From: Heliocidaris tuberculata
Taxonomy: Eukaryota > Echinodermata > Echinoidea > Camarodonta > Echinometridae
Length of the DNA stretch: 64,000 nucleotides
Direction of reading: 5' to 3'
Assembly (NCBI GenBank): GCA_025618425.1
Contig: CM046850.1
Span: 27,160,133-27,224,132 of the forward strand
The position numbers and the translations under genes were made by a program. Every line of letters starts with the position of its first letter. Position 1 is the stretch's first letter. Below are positions 25,258-34,135 of this stretch, piece after piece. The notes under the pieces were generated by a model. It made no database searches. It had not been told where the DNA came from and saw only the letters and a program-made list of their open reading frames with translations.

Positions 25258-28200
25258 TCGTCAGGAAGTTCGTGCAATTAGAACTTTGTTTCAGTGCGTT
25301 TCATTTCCGCATTGCATGCAATTTTTCTTTTGAAGGGGTGTGGCTAATAAGGACTTATTCGCCGTATCTAAGAGTTTGATCAATTTGAAAATAAAGAGAA
25401 CAGCAGAGAAGGAGCATGATATTGAGAGTATAGTAATTCACTGTATGTTACGAGATAATGAGGAAAGAAGTAAAAACCGAAACACAACAGTTGTGCTTGA
25501 TATTGACGAGAATTAAAAAGCAAACTAAAGCGATGAAAAAATGTGTTTAAAAAAATCCCGATAGTATAGCAACCAATGGTAATGGCTAGACCCCCCTCCC
25601 CCCCCCCCCCCCCCCCCCCCCCCCCGGCCGTGACAAGAAATCGATGATGACAATATATCATGTCAGGACGGTTAATATAACACATTTTTTAAAAAGACGA
25701 AACATTTCTAAACCCTTACATATCGACCTTTGTTGTGGGTTTTTTGTTTGTTTTTTTTTTTTGGGGGGGGGCGTAGAAAATCATGATCATTCAGAAATAA
25801 CAGACAATGCTAAAATAAAGAAATGTAAACAAAACACATCATGTACCTCATCATATTATCTCCCCCCCCCCCCCACTATTGCCTCTAATTCTATTTCATG
25901 GAATAAAATGACACGGAAGATACCAAGTGAACGCAAACTCCGAACATAATGTAATACATGTACAACTATGATCGAATATGATATTTTATGTAGCCCTATT
26001 GAAAGACAAATAAGGGCATTCTCATACTCTCGAAAGACCCTCAATGCGAGCACAGTATTGTTTCAATAAATCAAGATGTTTATAGGAAAAAAATGTATGA
26101 GTTGTAAGTTAATTTTGATGTAGGCTTACAGCTGAGTGACCAAATCAAGATTTCGTTATAAAGTAATGTTGCAGTATCTGCAATAACAGCCCCTCCCCCC
26201 TCCCTTTTTTTTAATTTTTATTTTTTTACAGCGGATGACAGAATCGGGAATAAATTATAAAGACGTATTTAATCAAAGCTTTCATATAGCCAATGAGTGT
26301 TGTGTTTATTATCCTTTTGACACAAATCCCAGTCATCAGGTTAAACATTTAACGGACTGTATATACTGAATTTCATTTATATGTGTTCGTCTCCATCTTT
26401 GGTCTCGTTCAACCAATATATTTTGTCTATAAAACTTTGTTAATTCTCGTGTCATTTTTGAAAAGTTTTGTATATGACATGGATATAAATATATAATGGT
26501 GGTGATGATGATGATGATGCTAACAAAGATAATTAGTAGTAATGATAATGAAGATAATGTTTGGGTTTTTTTGGTTTTTTTTAAAATCTTTCTCTCTAAT
26601 TGCAAGGAACTTGTGTTTATGTTGTTTAGCATTTTTCCAACATTGGCGGAACCTTCCTTCACAGGAAAATTCTCATATTTATGTCTATTCCGCCGGAGTT
26701 ACTCAAGACAAGGGTATCCTTCCGTGGGAAGAGATAGAGAGAAGGGTAAGGGGGTGCTTTTCAGAACATGAAATATGAACATTTCATTTGCCGCATAAAT
26801 CCAAGACCGCTTGGGGTTTGACAGCTATATTTTTTTTCGCAAACATAATTACATGCTCTAAAATGGCTACATGCCCTCATAAACGTAGGCCCGAGTGGCT
26901 CTTTGTGTTGTCATGTATTCAGTAGATTGACCTCTTCTTTGAAAACGCTAATCTTCCTTTTAATAGTAGTTGCTTTGGCATTCTTTTGTTCCTCTTATTA
27001 GAGTGGGGCCTGCATGGTCCACTCAGCTGAGATAAGCGTTTCATTTTGAAAAAAGCATTTCATTTTGAAAGGTCCATTCTTGAATGATGCGCTAAATTGG
27101 TCAATTTCAATTTATAAAATGAAAGGATCCTTTCTTATGAAGTTGGATTAAAAGGAGCGAAGTCGAGCTGTAGCCTGTATGTCGTCAAGATCAAGAACGC
27201 ATACACTTCGTGGCCGGCCGAAAGCGATGATATCACGTGATCGGAGCGGACACGTACGCGTTCGTCTCTAGGTATACGGGATTTACGATCCCAACAAGAA
27301 TTTCGGGTAAAGTTGAAACGAAATCTATTTTTCTCGATTTTTTTCCACGTAACCTCATTTTTTTTTAACGGGTATTGTGAATGAATATATCTACATAATA
27401 CTACTAAGAATTTTAGCGCATAAGAGCTGATAGTTCGCTGGAAAACTTTGTCAACATATTAGGCATAAATCTCGGCTTCTGTAGAAGCCCTCCGTCACAG
27501 ACTGAACACCTCGCTCGGCTTCTGTAGAAGCCCGTCGTCTCAAAAGGGTTAATGTCCATAAACATGATCAAATAAATTATAAATTAGTAATCAAAATATT
27601 AAACGCATACCGGTGATCATGTACCGTACTTACGATGCTGTGGTGCATTCCATAAAAAAATGTTCTTGAATGGTTCTCCTGTCTTGTCGCTACACTTTTC
27701 CCAGCCCGACACTGCAAAACACATGCTCTGGCACGTGGGTTGTGGAGAGCCTGTGTTGTTAGTAGGGTGGGTTAGGGAAATTTTCGTGACAGAGCGGAAA
27801 AAAGCACCAAATTTGGCATGAACACTCCTTATGGCCTACTAATCAATATTAGTCAAGGGGCCCTTGCGATTTTTTAAAGGTACTTGTGTAAAATCCCAAA
27901 ATCCAAAATGGCCGCCATCCAGTAATATAAAAACAACCTCTTCGGCCCGGGGGGCATGTCAAATTGAGGCCTGTACATCATCCGCGTATACACGAAAACG
28001 GATAAAAAGGGAACTTTTTCAACATTAGGCGCGTAACCCGGGTTCAGTCCTGGGACTACCTTAAAGTAATTTTCAATGAAATGTCTATTTCTCTCTATCC
28101 TTATTTGATGTATAAATTTCTGCACACTAATAAAATTTAAATCAATATTACATTGATATGTATTAATTATAATACCACATTGAATTTACGATGACGAACG

Positions 28201-31200
28201 CGTATGTGACTGCTGTAGAGCAACAATACAGCCTAGGCGTATGGGAGGGAGTGGGGTGGGTGGGGGGCTTGACGCAGCTCTATTTCCCTGATGTAGCTGT
28301 CACACCTTGGCGATTTAGCCAGCGTATGCTGACGTATGAAAAATTTGGCGAATACGCTGGCGTACGTCGAATAAGTTATGGGTAAGTTTTGTATAAGTTA
28401 AGAGCACGCTGAAGCACGCTGGTATACGTCGTAGTTCGGTGAGGTCGTCGCAAAATTTTGTGCTTGCACAAAATGTTGTGACGTAAGCCAGCGAATGGCT
28501 CATACGTCCCCCATACACGGGACATAAGTTTGTAGGTAAGTTATGCGATCGTTGACACACGTTCACACACGTTACTTGTAAGTTACTCATAAGTCGAAAT
28601 ACGTCGAGATAATGTCTAGCGTACCCAAAACTTATGAGTAACGTGCTTTGAACCTATATGTAACTTATATCGAAAGTATCTCAAACGCATATTGACGTAT
28701 GTACGTATTTGACGTGTTCCGGACGAAGCCTTTTTCAATTTTGGGCGTAAACATTAAAAAAAAAATTTGGGTTAATTCTGTGAAAGACGCTTCACACCAA
28801 AAACCGTGCTTTTGTCCGCCGTGTCACGATAATCGAAAATTTTGACCCTAACCCACCAAGCTATGTGTTCTGGTAGCAGGGAGCTCCATTGTTTGAGCGG
28901 CCTCCCCGCAGTCGCAGTAGGTAGATCAATCAAGGTTGTATCGCCATTTCTGCATCAGGGCTTTGCATCGTCCAACTCCTGTTCTGAGGCGATTGAGACA
29001 AAACCATATTGTTCTTGAATGGTGAATCTCTGGTGATTAGGAATTAACCTTTTTTCCATTTATGAATGCACTACTATTATACTATCTGCTGTTTAGTGTA
29101 AATAAACTATTATTTTTGTGACATTAAAAATCCTTCAGTTATAGTTTTTATCAATAAAATCGTCTAATCATGCTAATACTGTACTGAACCAAAACTGATC
29201 TTGAACGAAGATTAAAAAATGGAAACAAGAAAGACCAGCTCATTAAAAAGATCAGCAGCTTGTACTGTCATGTACTTTAAATTTTAATGTCACAGAGACT
29301 GCCGAAGAACGAACCAGAGCGATTGATCCATCTACCGTAGTTATCTTGGTAGTGACAATGACCATCCTCCTCTTTCTCTTCGTGTTGTCATGGAAACGCT
29401 ATGGCACTGACGTTAAACTTTGGTATCATGATCATCACACCAAACGAGAAACAGAAGGTATAATAGATGAGCTTTCTAGGCTTGCATGGTGGAATAGTTA
29501 AAGTTCATAAATCGTAAAATGTTTTCTGAAGCACCATTATAGGTCAGTCCTTGATAGGGCTGTTGCGTATTATTTCGTGCGAAAAGGACTGCTTAATACG
29601 TTTAAAGAAAGAAGATCGAGCCTAACGAACTCCTCATGGCGAACAGAGCAAGCTGTTCGAAACGTCGAGGGTCTTAAACATACTAACAGTTCTTTTTCAG
29701 AACTCTCGCACGAAAGAATACACGACAGTCCTTTTAAGGACCAATAAACCTCCATGGTGCTTCGGCAAAACTTTCATGAATTTAAGAAGGTATACTTTCG
29801 ATCTCTCATACTTTTCTTAAAGGGGAATGAAAAGCAACAAACATTATCCTATAATCATGTAGATAACTGTCAGCCTCTTACAAATATCTTGAAATTTCTC
29901 CAATTTGATTATTTAAGAAGGAGAACAATGTCTCAAAAGTTGCAGTTTCCTCGCTAGACATTATCCCAATGGGGGCTGCCATTTTCTTTACAAAGTAATG
30001 TCAGGGCAGTGCTATTTGTGAGATACCCACTGACCTGTATACTAGCTACGATGACACTCATGATCATCGTGGAATGCATAACACTGCATTGATTTTCTCA
30101 TAACAAACCACTTTTGTAGTCATGTACAGTCAAATGAAGATACTTTTATCCTTTCATAAAACCTATTTGTGTCAAGATATTTGGTTCAGCTGTTTCATAG
30201 GTGGGGCAGTTTCTTTTGTCAAGCAGTATTTGGTAGAGGCGTCAATTCGTTCGAAATAGACGAAGCATGGGGGGGGGGGGGGGCAGAGCATTGTTCACAA
30301 ACAATGCTTGCCCCCCCCCCCCCAATGCTTTGTCTATTTCGAACGAATCGACGCCTCTGGTATTTGGCATGCACAAGTTGTTGCTTGGTCAGACAAAGGT
30401 TTGCCAATTCTTCAAAGAAATGACAAAGACCTACATACAACTGCTACTAGATATCATCTGTGCGAGACGCTTGGGGTACCAAGATGGCTGCCATTTTGCA
30501 TTGGTGGCTTTAGTTGTACCATAGCTATGCATTATGCAACATCATATCCATTGTGTACAGGTAAATGGACATGTACGACTATATATGACATCAAAGTTTT
30601 TAAAAAGGGCAGCCCCCATGGAATAATATCAAACTTTAGAGAAATTTTCTCCTTACTGAGTAATCAAATAGGAGTATTTTCAAGATATTTTGAACAGGCT
30701 GACAATTTTCCACATGATTATCAGCTAAAGTTTGTCTGTTTCAGCGACAGTTTTGAAATATTTCAATTTTTGACCCTTTACATATGTCTTTAATATCCAG
30801 TTGATGTCATTGGGTGTCTGCAAGGCCAACTCGGATAAAATTAAATTTCAATTTCCTAGTAACTAAATAAAAAAATTATTAAGTCCTGCGAAATTCCCAG
30901 AAAACTAAATCTTGTTCATCACTATTTCTGATAATTTTGTTGAAATGTTAATGAGAGGAAAGATAGAAATGTGTAAAATTGATAACGAAGTTAAGAAATA
31001 GACATTTCTCATTCTGAGGAAACGTCACGGAATGAAGAACGAATGACAACTAAATGAAAAGATGGTACGAAAAATTCTGGAAAATCACAAAAAGGCGAGA
31101 AAATTGATGAAAATCACTACTCTAATTGTATTTGAGGGTGAGTCATCAAAGTTTGCTCCGATGAAATGATCATTCATAATTAGTGATTAAAAACCGATTT

Positions 31201-32937
31201 TCAAGACTAAAAATAGTGATGACGATTGTAATGTATACTGCACTTTGCTGGTTTTTCATATGTAATGCCCCCCCCCCTCTCTCTCTCCAGAAATAGATAA
31301 CAAACTCTACGACGCTTACATAGTTTCATGCTATGAAGGCAAGGATCGTTCCTTTGTCGACAACGTACTCTGCCCTAGTTTGCAGGATCATTATAAACTA
31401 TTCCTGCGGGAACGGGACGCAACCTTCGGATCTGGTAATTTCAGATTATTGATTCCACTCCCTTCATAGAGTACTTAACATGGTTGTTTCTCATACTTAG
31501 TATTACTTTATGTAAAACAAATGTAATGTCCTGTTGTGTTTTCGACCGGTGGCGAAGCGAGAGGGCACAGGGGTCACGTGCCCCTTAAACAAATGGCGAA
31601 AAGGGGAAGGAAACATGAAAAGAAGAAGCAGCGGACCTCTACACCCTTCTAACTAATGACCCAGTTAATTTGCATTTCACCCACCAGTAAGATCAGGGTC
31701 CCGTTTCATAAAACTTGTTAAGTTACAATAACATTTATAAGCTACTGAAATACTTCCATCTGATTGGCCAACAGCAAATTTGTTAAAGATGTGTGGAGAT
31801 TGTTATTGATAACAAGTTTTGTGAAACAGGGCACCGTACACACTCCTTAATGCCCGGACCCACGCTACGCCTCTGTTTGTAACAATACCAAGTAGGCCTA
31901 CTTAGAGATTATAATATACAGTTTGTACCTCCTCTTTTCCTCCACATATTGACTTATATCCATGTACTTGGTGGGACAGGATAAAAGTAAACCTGATAAC
32001 AGTCACCCTGTCCTCTTTCTTCTGCAACAAGTACCGGGTTAACTTTTTATGCTGGGGAATTTAAAAAAAATTAAAGCTAAATTGCAAATCCCAATGTATT
32101 TCTTTCAAAGTTCTTGTTCATTTTTATCTCCTTCTCTTCGTACGCTTAGTTACCAGCGAAGAAATCCTGGAAGCATTGACAAAGAGCCGCCGCTGCATCG
32201 TCGTTCTGTCAGAAGATTTCTACCGGCCTTTACCGGCATCGCCGTCAGAAGCGACACCGGAAGGGATAAATACTAAAGCGGTACAACCGATTCCGTCATC
32301 TTCTTCGTCGTCTGCGTCGCCGTCTTCTCCATCATCATCGTCATCTTCGGTAGAGATTTCAGATCACGATCCGTCGCGAACCGAATGGCATTTGTTTGAA
32401 CTCGAACAAGCCTTGGACACCATGCACCCGCACGTTATCCCTCTACTCTACCGTGACTCCGGGCCGACCTCGTTGTCGACTACCGACTCGAGTGCCAAGC
32501 TGATCGATCATGTCCTCAACGATCTCAAATGCATCAAATGGAAGCAGAAGGGTGAGATTTGTCTCGATGATTGGGCGATGAAACGGTTACGACTCCGGCT
32601 ACCACCACGTCGACAAAGAAGTAAACCTCCAAGTGCACATTCAGTATCTCTAATGATGCCAGTCATGTCTGCCACAACGCCGTCAAATATCTCGTCATCG
32701 ATATCATTTACTGACTCATTCTCGTCGCCTCCAAACACCTCGTCCTTCGCACCCTCGCCTTTACACCTTTCGACCAACCCGATCACTCCACTTGAACCTG
32801 ACAATCTGAACTCATTTCAAGATTACGAGCCGAATTCAAACAGATTGAACTCCCCTCTCTCCGTCTTCAAGCTCTTCCCTGGACGCAACAGGGAGCCTTA
32901 TCTGATTGATAATGAAAGCAACCCAGGCTACATATAG
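12177..32937 (+). CDS. Ig-TIR receptor, interleukin-1 receptor-like (whole gene, 7 coding exons)
   Basis: Joined exons: 12177-12279, 18459-18758, 20544-20814, 22767-22897, 29296-29457, 31291-31434, 32150-32937. All introns are GT-AG; phases are 1,1,2,1,1,1 and the sum is 1899 nt, exactly 632 codons plus stop. Layout by residue: signal peptide 1-22, Ig-like 1 about 36-134, Ig-like 2 about 136-268, transmembrane 283-301, TIR about 329-523, Ser/Pro tail to 632. Eight N-glycosylation sequons lie in the ectodomain (N83, N98, N113, N154, N162, N186, N236, N239). The juxtamembrane LWYHD and the TIR boxes place it with IL-1R-type receptors, which signal through TIR-TIR contacts with MyD88-type adaptors in vertebrates; ligand and partner here are unknown. 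Vertebrate IL-1R proteins usually have three Ig domains; two are seen here. Because flanking phases are 1-1, a further Ig exon could be hidden without breaking frame, but I saw none. Confidence 0.86.
12640..12912. repeat. (CTA)n trinucleotide microsatellite in intron 1 of the receptor
   Basis: An imperfect then near-perfect ACT/CTA run of about 270 bases, with a long uninterrupted stretch around 12750-12890. Poly-Thr, Leu and Tyr open frames across it are artefacts. Confidence 0.95.
13430..13745 (+). mobile_element. LINE reverse-transcriptase fragment with YADD motif (CR1/L2-like)
   Basis: 13458-13612 translates to NYHLYADDIQLYISFDP and then SCISDIRQW before a stop, the catalytic YxDD region. 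LNVGGTLISASET follows near 13691-13730 after frame changes. It is degenerate and inactive. Confidence 0.65.
13989..14760 (+). mobile_element. CR1/L2-like LINE, 5'-truncated, nested
   Basis: An open frame of 216 codons (13989-14639) contains TTARNLGVIFDQNMVMNKF, LVTCHLDYCNSLLYN, LQVIQNSAARLI, LKQLHWLPVQSRIIFKVLLL and SLWNTIPSHLKDS, the C-terminal half of a CR1/L2 reverse transcriptase. The 3' tail ends in (ATT)n. The flanks show a possible imperfect duplication (actaccagttgtt / actagccaattgtt). The open frame implies a recent insertion. Confidence 0.8.
15361..15835. mobile_element. hAT-like MITE (G/C-run family), 475 bp, 8-bp target duplication gctcgttt
   Basis: Ends CATAGGCGCCGGAAG…CTTCCGGCGCGCCTG; duplication gctcgttt at 15353-15360 and 15836-15843. 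It is in the opposite orientation to 3397-3716 and shares the same termini. Confidence 0.8.
16330..16975 (+). mobile_element. CR1/L2-like LINE 3' end, degenerate
   Basis: Fragments VQRLQNWVARLVLQVS and LLNSLHWLPL appear near 16375-16470. FQVCAPRLSNKLPRF… and FKKHLKTLLFKQYSDQQ follow before a stop at 16834. The tail TGTAAAGCGCTGTGAAAC … GAGCGCTATAGAAATG is typical of this class. Confidence 0.75.
17128..17170. repeat. (CT)n microsatellite
   Basis: An almost perfect run of about 40 bases in intron 1 of the receptor gene. Confidence 0.9.
17289..17680. mobile_element. hAT-like MITE, 392 bp, 8-bp target duplication gaactacc
   Basis: Ends CAGTGGCGTAGCTAGGAT…AGCTACGCTAGTG; duplication gaactacc at 17281-17288 and 17681-17688. 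The interior is a tandem duplication of about 170 bp containing GTCGCTCAGTGGGGG and GGTTATCACATGTTTCCCTC. Confidence 0.85.
17870..18005. repeat. CCTAAC-rich segment next to a 15-bp-repeat-like word
   Basis: tgctccggtgacag at 17874 (the complement of the 15-bp repeat end) is followed by gaccctaaccctaacctaa at 17960. This mirrors the pairing seen near 43240-43510. Confidence 0.4.
18128..18345 (+). mobile_element. tRNA-derived SINE, copy A
   Basis: Box A-like tatctagtggataag and degenerate box B tttcgattccc are followed by the shared body gacattaatctacatttgc and acccaggtgcagtaagtgg. It lies at the end of intron 1, about 115 bases before exon 2. Confidence 0.7.
18459..18758 (+). CDS. Ig-TIR receptor exon 2: first Ig-like domain
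   Basis: Acceptor cttcccag, donor gtaagc; the exon is a symmetric phase 1-1 module of 100 residues, the usual border pattern of extracellular Ig modules. It shows strand-B Cys (C55 or C62), the core Trp in IKWFF (W72), and the strand-F pattern DINAEGNFTC (D107, G112, C116). Cys62 and Cys68 are extra cysteines that could form a second disulfide. Sequons N83, N98 and N113 are present. Confidence 0.85.
18892..19100 (+). mobile_element. tRNA-derived SINE, copy B (best preserved)
   Basis: The head has box A TGGTCTAGTGG and a perfect box B GGTTCGAATCC, and the acceptor-like ends GTGTTGT and GCAGCAC still pair with G-U allowances. The body aagacattaatctacatttg and ggtacctggcagg is shared with copies A and C. 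It lies in intron 2 of the receptor. Confidence 0.8.
19663..19941. repeat. Short inverted-repeat element with TTAAAGGGA ends
   Basis: TTAAAGGGAGCC at the left and GGTCCCTTTAA at the right bound a 279-bp segment without coding capacity. Similarity of the arms beyond about 12 bp is weak. Confidence 0.4.
20030..20543 (+). repeat. Pyrimidine tract of about 500 bases ending at the exon 3 acceptor, with (CA)n
   Basis: Almost only C and T apart from (CA)n at 20098-20155. It runs straight into the acceptor of receptor exon 3. All three plus frames stay largely open (Ser/Leu/Pro-rich), which is a composition artefact. Confidence 0.9.
20544..20814 (+). CDS. Ig-TIR receptor exon 3: second Ig-like domain, N-terminal part
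   Basis: The acceptor lies at the end of a roughly 500-base pyrimidine tract; donor is gtaagc in phase 2. Residues 135-225 include C152, strand-B C167 (ASFFCQF), the core W182 (HSWRKL) and C223 near the end. Sequons N154, N162 and N186 are present. The upstream intron happens to be open in the same frame for about 570 bases, so a naive ORF call would extend this exon wrongly. Confidence 0.82.
20846..20991. repeat. MITE-B copy 2 (variant ends)
   Basis: CCCGTCTTATAAAGAGTTGC at the left and the complement ending CTCTTTATAAGACGGGCC at the right; 146 bp. The size class matches 1074-1221, with a different interior. Confidence 0.6.
21234..21474. repeat. Foldback element with ACTGCAAAAA-type ends
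   Basis: Arms of about 60 bp: ACTGCAAAAAACCCGAGTG… and …CACCCTGGTTTTTGTAGT. The interior repeats AACACTTATCTGGTGTAG and its complement several times, so it can fold almost end to end. Confidence 0.7.
21664..22295. repeat. MITE-C copy 2
   Basis: The left end GGTCTCATTGAGGC… and right end …CTTAATGAGACATGCCCCC are inverted. Interior phrases GGGTATCAAAAAC and CCGTTTAGGGTGC match copy 1. Confidence 0.65.
22767..22897 (+). CDS. Ig-TIR receptor exon 4: second Ig-like domain, C-terminal part
   Basis: Acceptor acccag, donor gtaaga, phases 2 to 1. Residues 225-269 carry WLNITNVTEEALGKYQVIC, which is the strand E-F pattern of an Ig domain. The cysteine (C252) sits two residues further from the Tyr (Y248) than the canonical Y-x-C spacing. 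Sequons N236 and N239 lie here. The exon completes the Ig domain begun in exon 3. Confidence 0.78.
24485..25588 (+). repeat. Tandem satellite, three copies of about 363 bp
   Basis: Copies start at 24485, 24851 and 25212 (366 and 361 bp apart) and are nearly identical. Each carries an open frame of about 60-70 codons (DLFAVSKSLINLK… to …VVDIDE) that starts at a GTG codon, not ATG. The third copy stops early. Coding function is not supported. Confidence 0.9.
25589..25626. repeat. C homopolymer run at the end of the satellite
   Basis: About 35 C with one T interruption directly follow the third satellite copy. Confidence 0.9.
27765..28857. mobile_element. DNA element with ~45-bp inverted ends (GGGTGGGTTAGGG), 1.1 kb
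   Basis: The left arm GGGTGGGTTAGGGAAATTTT…GAGCGGAAAAAAGCAC is matched by the complement of GTGCTTTTGTCCGCC…AAAATTTTGACCCTAACCCACC. The interior has a MITE-C fragment (27949-28042) and a segment dense in acgtat- and ataagtt-like words (28190-28720). No transposase frame. Confidence 0.6.
29296..29457 (+). CDS. Ig-TIR receptor exon 5: stalk, transmembrane helix and juxtamembrane segment
   Basis: A phase 1-1 exon following a 6.4-kb intron. A short stalk leads into a clean hydrophobic helix (residues 283-301, starting VVILVVTM and ending FLFVLSW), then KR as a stop-transfer signal. The cytoplasmic side has VKLWYHD (308-314), which matches the conserved juxtamembrane pattern (…LWYRD…) of IL-1R family receptors ahead of the TIR domain. 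Confidence 0.85.
31291..31434 (+). CDS. Ig-TIR receptor exon 6: TIR domain box 1 to BB loop
   Basis: Acceptor ctctctccag, donor gtaatt, phase 1-1. Box 1 is KLYDAYIVS (327-335). It is followed by the DRSFVDNVLCPSLQ helix and the strand before the BB loop. Box 2 reads RERDATFGS (362-370): the Arg-Asp of the usual RDxxPG is kept, but Pro is replaced. The intron falls immediately after box 2. Confidence 0.86.
31549..31873. repeat. Probable hAT-like element with a nested MITE-B
   Basis: CGGTGGCGAAGCGAGAGG at the left and CCACGCTACGCCTCTG at the right are weakly inverted. Flanking 8-mers ttttcgac and tttgtaac match only in part. Confidence 0.35.
31696..31835. repeat. MITE-B copy 3
   Basis: GGGTCCCGTTTCATAAAACT at the left, complement ending GTTTTGTGAAACAGGGCACC at the right; 140 bp. 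It is the closest relative of 1074-1221. Confidence 0.65.
32150..32937 (+). CDS. Ig-TIR receptor exon 7: rest of TIR domain, Ser/Pro insertion and C-terminal tail, stop codon
   Basis: Acceptor tacgcttag. The TIR resumes with SEEILEALTKSRR and strand C CIVVLSEDF (386-394). A Ser/Pro-rich insertion (about 398-446, with runs of six Ser) interrupts the place where strand C normally passes into helix C. The fold resumes at EWHLFELEQAL (449-459) and HVIPLLYRD (465-473). The box 3 region is DDWAMKRLRLRLPP (510-523), with Trp but not the classical Phe-Trp. About 105 further residues are Ser/Pro-rich and look disordered. TAG stop at 32935. Confidence 0.86.
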
Positions 32938-33053
32938 ACCTGTTGACTATGTATTACCACATGAATGTATATTTTGTCATATTTTTGTTAAAAATACATG
33001 TACATTATTTTGTTTATTTACTACTTTGTACACTTATATTGAAAAGTGCTGGA

Positions 33054-33059
33054 AATAAA
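33054..33059 (+). promoter_or_regulatory. Polyadenylation signal AATAAA of the Ig-TIR receptor gene
   Basis: A canonical AATAAA lies 117 bases after the receptor stop codon in an AT-rich 3' UTR. It is the first such hexamer downstream. Actual use is inferred. Confidence 0.6.
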
Positions 33060-33139
33060 TGCCTTTAAATTGAAATTGAATTGAATTTCTAACATTCCAC
33101 CAAATGTGTGTACTTTGGTATTTACAGACGTGTTTCAAT

Positions 33140-33315
33140 CAGATATGATTATTTACGTCTGGGGACCGACCTTTAACGTCATCATCCGAAAGACGTGACT
33201 CAGTTTCGAACCTGGGTCCGCTGAATCAGTTTATATGCTCCACTGTTAGCTGGATTACAGGCGCACGCCGCAACGCCCAGTTGTGATAGGTGCTCCGATA
33301 TTATGCTCTGGGTTT
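33140..33315 (-). mobile_element. tRNA-derived SINE, a second family, minus strand
   Basis: On the minus strand GCGTGCGCCTGTAATCCAGC and box B-like GGTTCGAAAC precede CGTCTTTCGGATGATGACG, a layout common in invertebrate SINEs. It lies just downstream of the receptor gene. Confidence 0.5.
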
Positions 33316-34135
33316 TATTAGTATTGTGTATGGATTATTGCTAGATGCTAGTCCCGCCCCCCCCCCCCCCCTCCCCCAACTCGGAGGTCGGAGGGACCGC
33401 ATGCGTGTTCCCAAAATCTCCGGTAAAGGGGTACTTTTCGCGCGACACAATCCGGCCCGTGAATTGTAAAAAAAAGGGCGTGTATTTAACTTTTCACCCG
33501 GAGATTTCTTTAAAAAAGGGGGTGTGTTTTTTTTCTCTCTCTCACTCTCTCTCTTTGGACTCTTGAGAAATTTAAAAAGGGGGTTATAAAATATCTTGAA
33601 TGTCATAGAAAAATTGATCAATTCCCGGTGTGCGTATTGGAACCTGCCAAAAATGTCAAAATTGCGACGACTTTGAGCAAGACCCAGAGTCTCATCGTTG
33701 TGGATATTGTGGCTGCCTACCTGTGGCTCACAGGGTCTCACATTCAGGTGACTAGTTTGCCCGGTAGTTTGCTTGCGAAATTAACACTTTCTAAGTCATT
33801 TTCCTACACCCATGAAAATGAATGTGTGGGACTGATATACAGTTTTGTATAATATGTACACCACGATCTACCGGGCCGTACGTACCAGGCTAACTAGATC
33901 TATAGAAAGTCGCCGGGGATAATTTCTTAAATGGTATAGCTTACAAACTATCATTGATACCACCAAAGCTTATATATGTTGTTAAATTCCTTATACAGAA
34001 ATTTCTTGTGACTGCATTGAGTTCTGAGATCCTTTTTTAAAAATCTCTCCTAAGGCTAAGGTATTGTACTTGGAATTGTAATGACAGCTTACCTGAGATG
34101 AGGGGGGGGGGGGCCTCCCCTGGGAAAATAAAATA

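Larger units (their letters stand above)
23665..27552. mobile_element. Possible large TTAA-bounded element (3.9 kb) in intron 4
   Basis: The left boundary TTAACTCTTTGAG and right boundary CTCAAAAGGGTTAA are inverted, and TGTGACGGAG recurs about 50 bases in from the left end and, inverted, 60 bases in from the right. TTAA ends resemble piggyBac-type elements. No transposase frame is visible; the interior holds the 363-bp satellite. The pairing of these two ends is uncertain. Confidence 0.35.

Noticed and set aside
32508..32804. A 98-codon minus-strand frame opposite receptor exon 7
   Set aside because: A shadow of the TIR/tail coding exon, with no splice or family support.
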